A DNA stretch of 64,000 nt from Symsagittifera roscoffensis (taxonomy: Eukaryota > Xenacoelomorpha > Acoela > Convolutidae), in the NCBI RefSeq assembly GCF_963678635.1, contig NC_087066.1:66189277-66253276 (forward strand), read 5' to 3'. Of the stretch, positions 1-10,352 are shown piece after piece (position 1 is the stretch's first letter; the number at the start of each line of letters is the position of its first letter). Under the pieces are notes generated by a model. That model was not told the DNA's origin and ran no database searches. It worked only from the letters and a program-made list of their open reading frames with translations. Both the position numbers and the translations under genes were made by a program.

Positions 1-1
1 G

Positions 2-889
2 GAGGGAATACCCAATGAGGAGTGTCATGATTGCCAGCTGCAAGAAGAACACAGATGGCGCATACCACCGACACAACCGGATGATTGGACGGCGGGGCAA
101 CGCGAAAGGAGGGACCCCTTCCATGACGCGTCTTGGGTGCATTACTTTACGCAGCCCAGAATACCCGAAGGCACGGTCCACTTCATCATTGGGGCCAGTC
201 TTGTCAGGGACCTGACGAGAATCCAGGCGCACTGGCAGGTGGGAATCTTGAGTTTCTCGGGTGCAGCAACGCCCCAGCTGTTGGCGTCGCTAGAGATGCT
301 GGAAATGGGAAAGGTGTACACGGTCACCCTAATGATGGGAACTAATGATGTTTCTAGAGGCGAATTGCGGATCTTGATGAGGCTACTGGGCAAGGTGAGC
401 TGCATTCTCGAGGAGCTGAGGATCGTCTTGAACCCCACGGTGCTCACGATTTGCACAGTTCTCTACAATATGATGGCAGACCAGAACGCGATGAACATGA
501 ATGAGAGGACGCGCCACTTCAACGATAAAATCAGTCAAATGCAGAAGAGAAGCGTCCTGCCCGGGAGGCTGCTCGATGTCGCGAGAATGATTGAGGATTC
601 CTTGCCGCAGAGCTTATCTTCGGACGGCATCCACCTTGATAATCCCAAGGACGCAGAGTAGCTGAATGGTGTGTTTCAGGAACATACCAACAATCTAGAG
701 TGGGATCTGGTGGAGACTAATCAGTTCACCTTTGGTCCGCCCTCGAGGCCTTCCTTCTTTTCAGTTAGGCCTGTGGTTGACCGATTGGGAGGGATAATTG
801 ATTCTAGAGGGAGTTCGAGGAGCAGCAGAAGCCGGCAGCTGGGATCGAAACTCATGGAGAGGGATGAGATAGATCCTTCCACACCATAA
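2..889 (+). pseudogene. SGNH/GDSL hydrolase domain, first copy (element C)
   Basis: Frame 2 is open from the window edge to a TAG at 659-661. Visible SGNH blocks are block I IIGASLVRDL (Ser codon 197-199; the usual Asp of GDS is Ala), a Gly-containing FSGAATPQLL block, block III MGTNDVS (338-349) and block V SDGIHLD (Asp 623-625). Members of this fold use Ser-His with Gly and Asn as oxyanion donors. The TAG sits where element B has TGG, inside the shared LNG-FQ stretch, and the same frame continues after it, so it looks like a premature stop rather than the natural end. The 671-889 frame is the Ser/Arg-rich linker. The N-terminus is outside the window. Substrate unknown. Confidence 0.8.
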
Positions 890-1002
890 CGCTCTGTGTT
901 GTCATCAGTAGTAGTGGCGGAGAAGAAGAAGAATGTCCGAGCACCGGCAGGAGGCCCTGGAGAATCAAGCAAGGCTAGGCATCTGGAAAGAGTGAACGAT
1001 TT

Positions 1003-1467
1003 GTGCTTGGAGATCTGGCCTGCAGGCGAGAGCTAATGGAGTTCATGGAACTCAAGAGCCTGTCACATGAGGACCTGAGCAACCACTACTGCGTGGATTG
1101 GCTGAAGGCGCATGAAGCACATTTTTCTCGAGATAAAACCCTGGAAACAGCGGACTTAAATGGAATTCCTAAGAAATCAATCTTTGGACCAGTCAACTAC
1201 CGGCCTCTCAAAGAATTGGGAAGCCCAAGCCTCATAATGGAACCACCGAAACATCGTACGAGTGTAGCCAGCATTGGAGTGGCAATTCATGCGCAGTTAA
1301 GAGCCGTAGAAAAACTTCTTGAGCCGAAAACATGGGACTCCCCGATACTGCCTACATGGGCCCGAAACTGTCAGAAGATCCAAGATACGGGAAATCCCAT
1401 GGAACCTCACAGCAGGCCAAGTCTCTGGGAGTTTACGATCGCTCGGAACCTGGAGCAGCGAGGGTGA
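1003..1467 (+). pseudogene. Conserved 'GVDWL' linker domain (element C)
   Basis: This open frame contains YCVDWLKAHEAHFS, ADLNGIP and GPVNYRPL. These align with GVDWLIAAG, ADLEGLP and DPVNAIPL in element A (13568-13999 and 19691-20119) and with GVDWLLAD and DLEGLP in element B (39506-39829). In all three copies it lies between the two SGNH-like domains. I recognise no family. The N-terminal RMLNG motif of A and B is not visible here. The frame ends in a region overlapping, in another frame, the start of the next domain, consistent with a frameshift near 1330-1470. Confidence 0.55.
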
Positions 1468-2114
1468 TCATCGTGGCGGCTTCAGACTTCCATGGAACCT
1501 CCCCGAAATTATTTTGGCCAGAGACGTTGATGTATCTGCTACCAGGCTCGGAACTACATCAGATGTTGACTCTGATTGTGGTGATGAAGTCGGAAATGCC
1601 GTGTGAGCCGGAGTTGATGTTGTTCGCAGGGATGAACAATCATCTGCACGCAGCGGGATTGTTTGAGGTTTTGAGAAGTGGTGAACCGACGCCAAAAAAG
1701 ATCTGGAAGGCGATTCAGACGTTGTTTGCAGCAATGAATGAGGTGCAGGAGTTGGTGGCTTCTCGGTTGGGTCAGAAACTTAGGTGGTATTCACATCATC
1801 ACCAGGCTATGCAGGCATACCACCAGCTCTGCAGTCCGTGTACTCTTGATAGCAGAAGGCTTGAGCCGGTAAACTTGAGACTTTTGAAGTCGGAAGTGGC
1901 GGCGGCATGGGCAGATGTATCTCATGCACTGAGGGGTTACTATGAGCTCGCAGACATATTGATTGTGTTGGATGAGGTGCCTTGTCTTGAGATATCGAAT
2001 CTGGCTCGGCAACTGAAACTCAATCCGGAAGTGGGGGATGACCACCCCCGTGATAAGCCACTTGACTTTTCTGTGGTTTCGGAGCATGGAACTCACGATA
2101 ACGGGTTCCACTAG
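1332..2114 (+). pseudogene. Second, SGNH-like domain (element C)
   Basis: This 260-residue open frame contains IIVAASDFHG, which aligns with block I of the second SGNH-like domain of B (IVASSEYL) and A (MIASSDSRH). LFAGMNNHLHAAGLF aligns with B's AGSNDHLQSRGLL, a block III-like G-x-N-D/N. The following LLKSEVAAAWADVSHAL, LVLDEVPCLEISNLARQ and EVGDDHP aligns with A. The Ser and Asn positions are kept, but the canonical GDS and GTND are not, so activity is doubtful. It could be a structural or regulatory duplicate of the first SGNH domain. Part of the region after 1780 (SHHHQAMQAYHQL) differs from A and B and is probably out of frame. Confidence 0.6.
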
Positions 2115-2334
2115 CAATGCGAGAGTTCCTATCAGCAGTCGGAAGATCGTGGCGGGAGCTGAGAAGCAATTGGAATCGATAGTGTATCGCCTGACTCAAG
2201 AAAGAGGGAGATGACCGTTCCTGACACGAAGGCTAGAAAATGTGACAGACAAAATGAGGGAAAGCGCTCCTCACCTGATCACCCAGATATAGGAGTTTCT
2301 GGAGGACCAACTCGAGATCTCCGAGAAGAGGTGT

Positions 2335-2610
2335 ATGACGGTGGAAACGTTCGTTACGTCAGCAAACGAAGTCACTATCGCCGGCTTCTGGAGAGAACAT
2401 GCGAATGGCGAATTTAAGACCAGAAAAACATATGAAATCTTGCGATTCTTGAGTCCATGCTGGGAGAAGAAGTATATGATTAAGGTGTTTTATGCGGGAA
2501 ATACCATTTTTGAGGCATTCGTGCGGGATCTTTTGAGCATGTCGATTAACCTGATGCTGGCTCTGTATCTGATGTATCCCAGGTACCTGTTCAACATGGG
2601 TCCTGCGTAA
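2335..2610 (+). pseudogene. Helical region after second SGNH-like domain (element C)
   Basis: The residues FVRDLLSMSINLMLALYLMYPRYLF match element B's FVRDIRKLSIGLVLALYVTF (40935-41513) and part of element A (17682-17939 and below). The stretch is hydrophobic and predicted helical by eye, but Arg and Asp are interspersed, so I do not call it a membrane span. No family is recognised. It is a fragment bounded by frame changes on both sides; nothing recognisable lies between 2115 and 2334 beyond presumed out-of-frame coding sequence. Confidence 0.45.
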
Positions 2611-2674
2611 ATGTTTAGCAGAGACGTGGAAACCCTCAGAATCGACGGATACTTGACGCTGGTACTCTTGACTG

Positions 2675-3502
2675 GTGAAATATGGGGAACCCTTATCAGT
2701 GAGAAAAGCCCAACCGAGTCTTGAGACGTATTCCTACAAGTTTCCTGCTGGACTGAAGACTCTACTGTTGGAGTACCTCTTGATGCAGAATCGAATATTG
2801 ACAGGAGGGGAGGAAAACCCGAAGACCAGTGAGGAGATGAGAGAAGTGAATGGAGGCATGCCTCTTCTGACGGATCTGTGCTTGGCATTGAGGTCTGATC
2901 CTTTAGGGGTGATCAGATGGTTAGGGGAAGTAGTGACTTGTATCTAGGGACCCGCCGTGACATATGCCTTCCCGGATCCGCTTGTGACCGCCTACCGATA
3001 TTCAGTCGTTTACGTGAGCCTGATCACCATTTTGGATGGGAAGGCGCTGAATTGGTGCACACAAGAGAGCTTGAGGGCACAAATGAGTGAAACGGTGCTA
3101 TTCGAAAAAGTGAAGGACCCAGAGTTGATACTGCTCAGCTTCAGAGGCCAGCTGCAGTGCAGAATGGGTGGGGGACGAGAGGATCCTATTGTGGCCTACC
3201 CGAAGTTCTGGAACCTGAATCCTGTGGCAAAGAACACTACAGAAGTCTTGAGAATTCCACCGTGGAAGAAGAGCTTTGATTTTGTCAAAAAAGAACTTGA
3301 GACAATCCTTGAACGAGACTTGTTACCGGTCACCATCCCGGAGTTCCCGACGGTGAGTCGAATGACATTGGGGACAAATAGGACAATAGTGGTCCTGTCG
3401 ATACATGCTAGAAGCTGTGGAGCAGCAGCAGAAGACATTCACACACAGCTGGTACCCCTTATTCATCGGTTATTCAGCGGCAGTATACTGCCACACGTGT
3501 GA
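2675..3502 (+). pseudogene. Conserved 'LNW...PKLWNLRP' domain of unknown function (element C)
   Basis: Two frames (2675-2947 and 2957-3502) are separated by a TAG at 2945-2947. The first holds LLEYLLMQNRILTGGEE and GGMPLLTDLCLALRSDPL. The second holds FPDPLVTAYRYSVVYVSL, ALNWCTQESLRAQMSE, CRMGG and YPKFWNLNPVAKNTTEV. Each block has a counterpart in element B (41270-42000) and element A (16917-17478). The shared core is FPD-x3-V-x-AYR, LNW, a (K/R)CRMGG or RDRM stretch, and PK(L/F)WNL(R/N)P. No known fold is recognised. Conservation across three diverged copies indicates a functional domain in the ancestor. Confidence 0.6.
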
Positions 3503-3655
3503 AATCAAGATAAATTCGTGGACCACTCAAGCCAAGAAGATGCGGGGTTCTATGATTCCCAAGTATGAAGTCCGGGAAGTAATTAAAGTGCTTGAGAAGG
3601 CTGGATTTGAAAACAAGGAGCCATTATAAGATAGCGGGAGAATGATCGTGGAAGA

Positions 3656-4206
3656 GTGTCATATAGCTCTGAAGGACGACATGAAGTTCAGCACGAGGAG
3701 GAACCGGGATACTTATGGACTAGAGTAGGTGGAGTTGCAGCACGAGCGACGAAAACTGAACGCAGCGGTGGCTCTGTACATATCCTCAACGGAATATTAA
3801 GCGGTAGACGCGGAAACGCCTTCACTTCGATCGACACACTCCTGGAGACAAGAGGAGCCTTCCAGAGGAGAACAGATTCGAAGACGCACTGGAGAGGGAC
3901 CAACCTGAATCAGGAGAGGAAGAAAGCATGGATGAAACCCTCAGCGAGGCTGGAGAAGAGAAGGAGCTAGGGGCTACGCCAAATGAAGAGGTGGTGCCCG
4001 GAAATTTTAGTCCCACCACCACGCGAGAGTTGCTACAAGACTTGAGCGGGGATGATTGGACAGACACGGCCACACCACCCTTGGAATCCCCCCGGAAGAA
4101 ACTGGAGTTGCCAATGGTGAGCGAACCCCCGAATACTGGCAGGGTACTCTTGAGTGATGAAGCAAGGGAAACGAACACCTTCGTAGGAAATAAATGGATG
4201 TTCTAG
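3656..4206 (+). pseudogene. Charged, low-complexity region closing the first extra module (element C)
   Basis: Overlapping frames carry Glu-, Lys- and Ser/Thr-rich sequence (MDETLSEAGEEKELG; PLESPRKKLELPM). Position and composition match the 310-residue charged frame of element B at 42262-43194, but no clear alignment is visible. The natural frame is uncertain. After 4206 a further 270 bases are K/E-rich but interrupted by stops. Confidence 0.35.
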
Positions 4207-4478
4207 ATCAGAAAGGGTGGCAGGATTTCTTGAGCGAGTTTAATCAAAAAGTGGAAAGAAAAGTTAAAATGGACGAATTCAAAGAAGAGACACTGTAGTG
4301 GGATTTGGAGAACCTGTCTTGATGGCCACTAGACTGGACAAGAAAATGAGAGGGGAATTGTTCGGCAAGATGATTCGCTAGCGCGAAACGAATTCGAATG
4401 CCGAGTCTAAATCATGTGAAGACTCTGAGTGAAGAAATTAGGGATAAAAATTTAGGACCAAAATTGATAAAAAAGTAA

Positions 4479-4515
4479 ACCTAGTATTATTATATTGAAG
4501 ATAATAATATTACTA
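4479..4515. repeat. AT-rich inverted repeat
   Basis: TAGTATTATTATA and its near-complement TAATAATATTACTA flank a loop of about 8 bases. It lies between the end of the first extra coding module and the ATG of the next one at 4526, so it could mark the boundary between two reading units (intron, processing site or terminator). Function is not shown by the sequence. Confidence 0.5.
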
Positions 4516-4525
4516 AGACTAGACA

Positions 4526-5328
4526 ATGGGGAGGCAAAAGTCGAATGAGGAAAACCGGGACCAAGAAGTGGATTCGGTGATGATAATTGCTACACCCCCG
4601 AGTAAAGGAGTGAGGTCGAGGAAAATGAAGCGGGAGGTAGAAGCGAGTCCCTCGGTGGAGGAGGTTTCAGGGAAAAATTTGAAGGAGACGGCTCCTAGGG
4701 TTCTAGCAAGATGGAAAACTCCAACATATAAGGCAACTCGGTGACCCAAAAGTTGGCTGAGGTATTGTTCGAGATGGAAAACGCGACAAGTCCGGGAACG
4801 GAAGAATATTTCAAACCCCAAAAGGCGAATGCGAACCACCACTGGACAAATGTGGGAAGTTGACATCGCGAAGATTGGATCTCGAAGCGACACCAGGGCA
4901 TTGGAAAACGAGTAGCAAGTGACCCCCTTGAGAGAGGATTGACGAGGAATACTGCTAGCCCCTGCTGGATAGCCGTGGATACTGCGAAAGAACTGGAGAG
5001 CTGCCTGAAAAAACTTGATTGCGGGGTGTCCAGAAAACGTCGAAGTTGGGCTACCCAACAGAGGGCGTAAGTGAATAAACTAGAGTCGAAGAACCAGTTG
5101 GGTCGATCCTGGGAGAAATTGCTGTTGAATTACTTTGAAGACGAAATGAGGGCACCCTCGTCGGCACAACATTTGTTGGCGAATCCTTTTGTTAGGAGTG
5201 CGGGGCAGTTGATGTTTACGTGGAGCCTAGCAGGAGTGGCGCTAGAAGCATTGCGTTTATATGACAAACTAAAACTGGGCGACGAAGATCGGCATGTGTA
5301 TCGAATGCTGACGCAGCATGTTTGTTAG
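4526..5328 (+). pseudogene. Start of second extra module (element C)
   Basis: An ATG at 4526 opens a basic, charged frame (MGRQKSNEENRDQEVDS) that ends at 4744. From 5071 a frame carries SWEKLLLNYFEDEMRAPSSA followed by LLANPFVRSAGQLMFTW. This aligns with B's SWKAAQRKYFDKTMRAPSSV and YLANPCIRTVLQLRFAW (43493-43795). The block MRAPSS-x5-LANP is shared. No known family. The intervening 4745-5070 is broken but retains coding-like composition. Confidence 0.5.
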
Positions 5329-5750
5329 AGACAATTCAGGGTTGAGTCCTGCAAGGAGAAAAGATGCCACTTGTTTCTTGAGATGGATCTTGTTAGTGAT
5401 ATCTGATGCCACCATCCATGCATGCTATCAAAGTGCGGCGGGAGGTAAAGCATTGGAGACGAGTGTCTCGAGCGTCATCCTGACTGTGTATCAGAGTGCT
5501 GGGATTGAGAAGAAGGATGGTTCGAAGCAGTCACTGGAGAACCATGCGAAACTTGACGAGATCCGACAGTTCTCGAACAAGAAATTTGATGATAGTCATG
5601 ACGTGCATCGTAGCCTGGCTTTGGCGGAAGATTACTCGGGCGAGATGAGTATCAGTATGTGTCCAGCGTAATGGTGATATCATACAACCCTTTCTTGGAT
5701 GCGGAGGTTGGAGGTACCCATATGAGCTTTGAAGTTACATAGCTGCTGAA
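5318..5750 (+). pseudogene. Helical domain of second extra module (element C)
   Basis: The open frame has RRKDATCFLRWILLVISDAT, VSSVILTVYQSAGIEKKDG and KLDEIRQFSNKKFDDSHDV. Element B has the same order at 43796-44245 (RKNALCFVKFVV, LLRALLELYQD, RLEEVRRCSNKDL). Beyond the stop at 5669-5671 another frame continues the similarity (QYVSSVMVISYNPFLD versus B's QYVSGVPEMAYNPFVN), which shows a frameshift. Function unknown. From about 5750 to 5974 only weak, broken similarity continues. Confidence 0.5.
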
Positions 5751-5974
5751 GTTAAGACAAGATAACCGAGATTGATCCGACTGAGAGAAAGAAACCGATC
5801 CTGGGTTTGCGGATTGAGAAGCTGCCTGAAGTCATAAACGTGCCGCGCTCTGAGATGACACATTGAGGCAAAGATGACACATTGTATACGAACTTGGGAA
5901 CTGTTTGGAAGTTGCTGAGACCATCTTGGTGTTCACATCCTCAGGCAAGTTTGAACGAAGAAGTCACGGAGTGA

Positions 5975-6295
5975 GTGAGACTGTCACCAGGGAAGGATGA
6001 GGATCTGATACACAAAATGATCCTGTCTCATCGGAAAGAATCTGAAGAAGTCATGAGAAAGCCGAATGAGTCGCTTAACAAGCTAGATCCAGGCAGTTGT
6101 CTTGATCTCCCGAGTGCGGGGGGAGATTATTTTTGTGATGGACGGTCTTGTGTCAGGATACAGTCTTTTCAAAGGAAAGATCTAGCCACTTGGTTTGGTG
6201 ATATTACTGAGAAGGAGAAAAATGAAATGCAAACAATGGCTGATTGTTATGCGAGCACTACGGTGAATTTACGCGAGCACCACGCGAGCACCTGA
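5975..6295 (+). pseudogene. Cys-cluster domain (element C)
   Basis: GSCLDLPSAGGDYFCDGRSC is followed by DLATWFGDITEKEKNEMQTM and DCYASTTVNL. Element B (44544-44849) has CLAFSCGMEGHVCGNGNC, RLLAKLYGRLSISDKNEMEL and DCHGVSDVNL in the same order. The shared C-x2-G-x2-C and upstream Cys could bind zinc or form disulfides. I cannot assign a family. The N-terminal 40 residues are Glu/Lys-rich. Confidence 0.5.
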
Positions 6296-6374
6296 CTTTG
6301 AGTACTACAAATGATCCAGAAGCATATCAGGGGATGGAAGGTCTGTCTTGAGGCAGAGATAGGGTTTCACGAGA

Positions 6375-6602
6375 GTGAGGCATACGAAGTCTCTGGTGGG
6401 ATCAGTCATGGCTAACTTGTGCGGAAGTCACTATCCGCTGCACATGGCGATGGTGGAGGCATCTAGTCAGAGATTGCTGATTGATAACGCTTTCTCGGTG
6501 CCTAAGTGCGTGCGCTTGGCGCGAATGTCACATCACTCGCATCGGTTGTTACGAAATATGCTGAGAGTGGTGCCAGGGGATCGAAGGGAGGACTTGAGAT
6601 AG
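6375..6602 (+). pseudogene. Conserved 'VPKxVRL' domain (element C)
   Basis: The residues SQRLLIDNAFSVPKCVRLAR and HRLLRNMLRVVPGDRREDL align closely with B's QHRLIDQLFLVPKRVRLSRK and HELLRKILWVTPERSWDEL at 44895-45188. It is rich in Arg and predicted helical. No known family. It directly precedes the EYPCHCLAQ domain in both copies. Confidence 0.5.
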
Positions 6603-6620
6603 ATCTCGGGAGAGGAACTC

Positions 6621-7274
6621 ATGAGTTTGGAAACGGAGAACACAAGTGACTTCAAGAGGCAAGGCGCGAACGGGAAGGCGACAAGCAACACTCAAGCTGT
6701 GGACGAGAATGATGTGACACCTGCAAACATGATGGAGTTTGAACCTTTGCTAGAGGCTTCTGGAGAACGTAACCTCCGAAGCATCAACTTGACACACGGA
6801 GAATACCCATGTCATTGTCTGGCACAGGTGGTGTGGTATCCAGAGCAGTCAAACCTATGCTTGATATGGGATGTCGAAGAAATTCGGTCGATTGGACTAC
6901 CTGACCATCAACAGAGAGTTACTCTATTCGTGGTGAGCTCGATGTTGGCACTGCAATGGATTGAACAGAATATAACGAATTATTGGGAATCGAAGGCACC
7001 AACCGTGGAGGCGATGAATGCCATTGACTATAGCAGGAGGCTTGAGTTGTTTGAGACTGCGTGCAAAGTACTCGCTGTACCCATGGAAGTAAGACACGTG
7101 TGGAGCCGCATACGATTCTTCTCATGGTTTCGAGCAACGCTGACCGAGCAAAGTCAGAAGGAGTATCGCCAGTTCCTAGCTGAGATAGGTCCAGAAGCCT
7201 TCAAGAGATCGCTGCTCACGGGATGGAAAAGGGTTGGTAAGTGTCTAGAGATAATACCAATGCAAGGGAGTTGA
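6621..7274 (+). CDS. 'EYPCHCLAQ' domain protein fragment (element C)
   Basis: A 217-residue open frame begins at ATG 6621 and carries an acidic N-terminus, then FEPLLEASGERN, HGEYPCHCLAQVVWYPEQ, LIWDVEEIRSIGLPD, VSSMLALQWIEQN and RRLELFETACKVL. Element B (45253-45821) has the same blocks with strong identity but one frameshift, so C keeps the better reading frame here. The conserved Cys-His-Cys in YPCHC is notable. Family and function unknown. This is the last well-conserved domain of the extra coding region. Confidence 0.6.
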   Translation: MSLETENTSDFKRQGANGKATSNTQAVDENDVTPANMMEFEPLLEASGERNLRSINLTHGEYPCHCLAQVVWYPEQSNLCLIWDVEEIRSIGLPDHQQRVTLFVVSSMLALQWIEQNITNYWESKAPTVEAMNAIDYSRRLELFETACKVLAVPMEVRHVWSRIRFFSWFRATLTEQSQKEYRQFLAEIGPEAFKRSLLTGWKRVGKCLEIIPMQGS

Positions 7275-7620
7275 TACTGGAGGAAGATCTGGCGAAGAAT
7301 GTGAGCTTGAGCTTACATTACTCCTGTTGTCTGAACAGGGAGCCAAAAGCGAAGAAGCTACCAAGTCAACCGAGAATATTACTAGAGCAAAGAGAATGGA
7401 TGCGGGTCTATGAACAACTGAAGGCATGAGAGGAGATCGTGATCAGTTCTGATGATGAGGAAGAATTGACGGGGCAGATCAAGGTATCGAGCGCATCTGT
7501 ACCTAGTACTTCGAAGACAGGGGTCACAAAGTGAGCAGGGTGCTCGGGGTGGAATCCTGAGACTTGAGTGGGGAAGGAAATGGGGACTTGAGTGTGAACT
7601 TGGATGAAATCCGAGGGCAC
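7241..7620 (+). pseudogene. Charged C-terminal tail and end of coding region (element C)
   Basis: LEEDLAKNVSLSLHYSCCLN aligns with B's LKADLDRNMSLCLHNSFCRN at 45830-45890, so coding continued past the previous stop in another frame. Acidic sequence (SSDDEEEL) follows. Coding similarity ends by about 7620, where a T-rich stretch begins. Confidence 0.4.
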
Positions 7621-7629
7621 GGAATTTTT

Positions 7630-8860
7630 TTTTATTATATAGACTATTGTTATCTAATATAATGTATGTATTTATATGTCAAAATTTGCATGCAATTTTC
7701 CGACTGGATTGAACAAAAGAAGTTTTAGAAAATTAAGCTTACGAAGCTGAAAACCAGGGTGCAGTTGGATGAAGATTTTGATTGCTGTTTAGCTATAGAA
7801 TGGCAATTTTACATGGCTGTGAATTTTGGGGTTGTAGATAAAATTGATCCGCTGCAAACTTCTGTAAATGACTTCTGGCACTGTATCTGGAGGCACTCGA
7901 TATTCTGGACGCTCACTGACATGACGACGACGCGCGATGGGGACATCGATCTTGAGTCCTGGGAGTATATGCCAGTCGGTCTTGTTTGGAAGTTTGACCT
8001 TGATATGAAAGTTTAACCTTGATTTTGGGTACTGAAGTAATTTTTCAAAAATTCGAATCGACCATGTCATGCTCAAGTTTCTCGCGACAACTGAAAATCA
8101 GCAGTTAAGATCATCAGAAGATTCGAGATATGATTGCGAGAAAGTTGACAGAAATTACAAGAGTAAAATTGCTATTCGCAAAGTTACCAGAATTTTCAGT
8201 ACTAGTAGAGCTGTCTTGTTCCCGACAGAGTTCAGAAAGAAGTGCAATCGGTGAGAGGGAGAGAAAACCTTGACTGGGAAGGTGGACAGCTGAAGCTGCC
8301 CAATGGTCTAGAGGACAAACTTACATCAGCTAAACTTATCTATCTAAAACCTCTTCTAGAGTTATCTTAGTTACGTTATTTACTTGAATCTAGAAGCGTG
8401 TCGGTATGTGAGTACTGAATTTATCTTTTTGAGTGCATTTTGTTTGATTATGTTGAGATAAGGCGAGTTTTAGGTTGATCCATCTGAAATGGATCAAAGG
8501 TCCACGGTCTAATAAAAACTAATGGTATGCTAGGGCTTCCAACCCTGTTTTTAATGGCGTTCGCGTGTTTTGGGTATTTAGAGACCTAGCCATTGAGGCG
8601 TTCTTATTTCTAGAGTGGGGATTGTTTTGGTAGTGGCCTCTAAGCGGTTACACGATTTGTAGTCTCATGTATTACACGAACCGAATTGGCTTTGACTGAA
8701 TGAGGTATAAAAGAACAAGAGATAGTGTCTCTTACCCTTGAGCCATTGGTTATCGGGTCTGTTTATCTTAACCTCAGATGTGACATAAATAGGCGACTGT
8801 TACATCATAGCGAAAAACAAAGGGGTTTTATTTAATAGCTTCAGGTCATTGTATTTCTAC
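7630..8860 (+). repeat. LTR fragment downstream of element C
   Basis: An AT-rich stretch without long frames. At 8475-8497 there is a perfect stem TTGATCCAT/ATGGATCAA. A TGTTTTTAATGG block (8547-8558) follows, then a GGGTATTTAGAGACCTAGCC segment corresponding to the second conserved LTR hairpin, then GGCGACTGTTACATCATAG, which resembles GGCGAATGTCACATAGACG of the next LTR. Same order as in the B and A LTRs. Its left boundary is uncertain. Confidence 0.5.
8475..8497 (+). repeat. Conserved LTR hairpin 1
   Basis: TTGATCCAT and ATGGATCAA pair perfectly around a 5-base loop. Equivalent imperfect stems are seen at about 10235-10251 and 25674-25692, and in the A-type LTRs near 56950, 58168, 58823 and 63805. 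Confidence 0.6.
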
Positions 8861-9831
8861 GAGGTAGCCGTAATTCCTCATATTTCAGTGATCCACCTTA
8901 TTGGTGCAAGCTTTCTACATCACGCTCTTCGCTCGAAGAGCAGTGACGATCAGAAACTCATCCAGCAAGCTGACCAACTAAGATAAAACGCCATCAGCAA
9001 ACCCGGTGTCAGCCTAAGTCAGAAAGCAAAAAATCAATACAAACGTTTCAACAACTGTTGTTAGACATCGGCCTTGAAGCCTCCTTCACTCTCGCCTGAC
9101 ATCACAAGATACACATTAACGAGTCACCCCAACGATACCCGCACCCCCTTAATACCGAACGAACCACTTGACGAATTACAAGCCCTATAGCAAAAAGGTT
9201 TAAATTTCTATTGTCATCCTGCTGAAGCGACAAACGTCCTTGCTAACCTTCGCAAACTGGCCTTACGAGTTGCCCAAAAAACGACGTTTTGATTTCCCCA
9301 AAAACAACAAAATTAACAGCTGATCAACAGAATTAGCAGAAAGTGCATCAACCAGACTAATTAAAACTACACTCGCTGGAAATTAACATAAATAAAGATT
9401 GCAACCTGTCCGCTTTTATAACAGAAACGGTGCGTGTTCATAGATCACAAAATGAAAAATTAGTCCCATAGGTCCCAAAATAAAAAATCAGTCGCAAATC
9501 TTTTCAATTGATCAAAAGACTAACCTAGCCGAATCTAGGTTTAAAGTTGCCGGTGGGCGTCGCGGCGATAACCGGCTCCAAATTTTGTATAGAGTCTTAC
9601 CTTTTGATGGAAAGCTCGCAACACGTTTGCGCGGCTGCGGCGGTCACTATTCTGCAGCTTGAGTTTAAGCTGCTTGAACAGGAAAGAAACAATCCATAAA
9701 CTCGTTGGCTCAAATTTTAACCAATCAGAATTCACGAAGAGAAATTTTGGGACTTACGAGATCATTTTTGTTTTGTTTTGGGTGCTATGAATATTGGGAC
9801 CAATGGGAACTCACCTTGAATGGGCCCTTCC
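8860..9831 (+). other. Inter-LTR segment with a possible retroelement ORF remnant
   Basis: This stretch separates two LTR-type sequences. At 8937-9290 a plus-strand frame with two stops reads coding-like: DQKLIQQADQL, then LSQKAKNQYKRF, then PLDELQAL-stop-QKGLNFYCHPAEA. The last motif recalls the 'L..GLNF.P' region upstream of the RT in Penelope-like elements, but that is a weak resemblance recalled from the family only. GCTCTTCG next to CGAAGAGC forms a short palindrome near 8933. I see nothing else between 9300 and 9830. Confidence 0.3.
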
Positions 9832-10312
9832 TGTAGAATGGCACAACCGAACTTTTTAGTGCACGCTGAAAATGACGTTAAGCGCCTGATTCACGGATTT
9901 GACTGAAAAAGAGACTCAGAAAGTTCCAGAAATTCAAACTTTCAAATTTTCGAATGGGTCTGGAATATTTCTGACAAATGCTAAAAATGGCCATTTAGAC
10001 GATTACGTGTCAAACAGACAACAGCCGAAGACGAGTAAAAAAACTTTTGTAACAGAGAGCGAAGATATTAGAATGGAAATGCAGTCTCCTATCTAGACTC
10101 GCCGACACGATAAGTTGCTTAATTGTAGAAGACAGGGTGAAGGGAATTTCTATTGGGACCTTCGGGCATTTAATTTAAATCAGAATTGATTGAGTATTTC
10201 AGATCATGAGTAGTCAGGGGCGAAGAAAGGTTCAATCCATCTCTAATGGATCCAAAATTGACTGTCACTACAAATATCTTCAGCTATCGTTTCTAGCCGT
10301 GTTTTCAGTAAT

Positions 10313-10352
10313 AATCACTTGAATGGGGATCCGAGACCCAGCTATGAGGTTA
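10313..10352 (+). other. Conserved LTR hairpin 2 (core GGGGATCCGAGACCC)
   Basis: TGGG and CCCA pair around GATCCGAGA. The loop and flanks (GAGACCCAGC-ATG) are among the most conserved bases between the B, C and A LTRs. In A-type copies the same core reads GGATACTGAGACCCAGCCATG and extends to a stem of about 18 bp. Confidence 0.55.
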
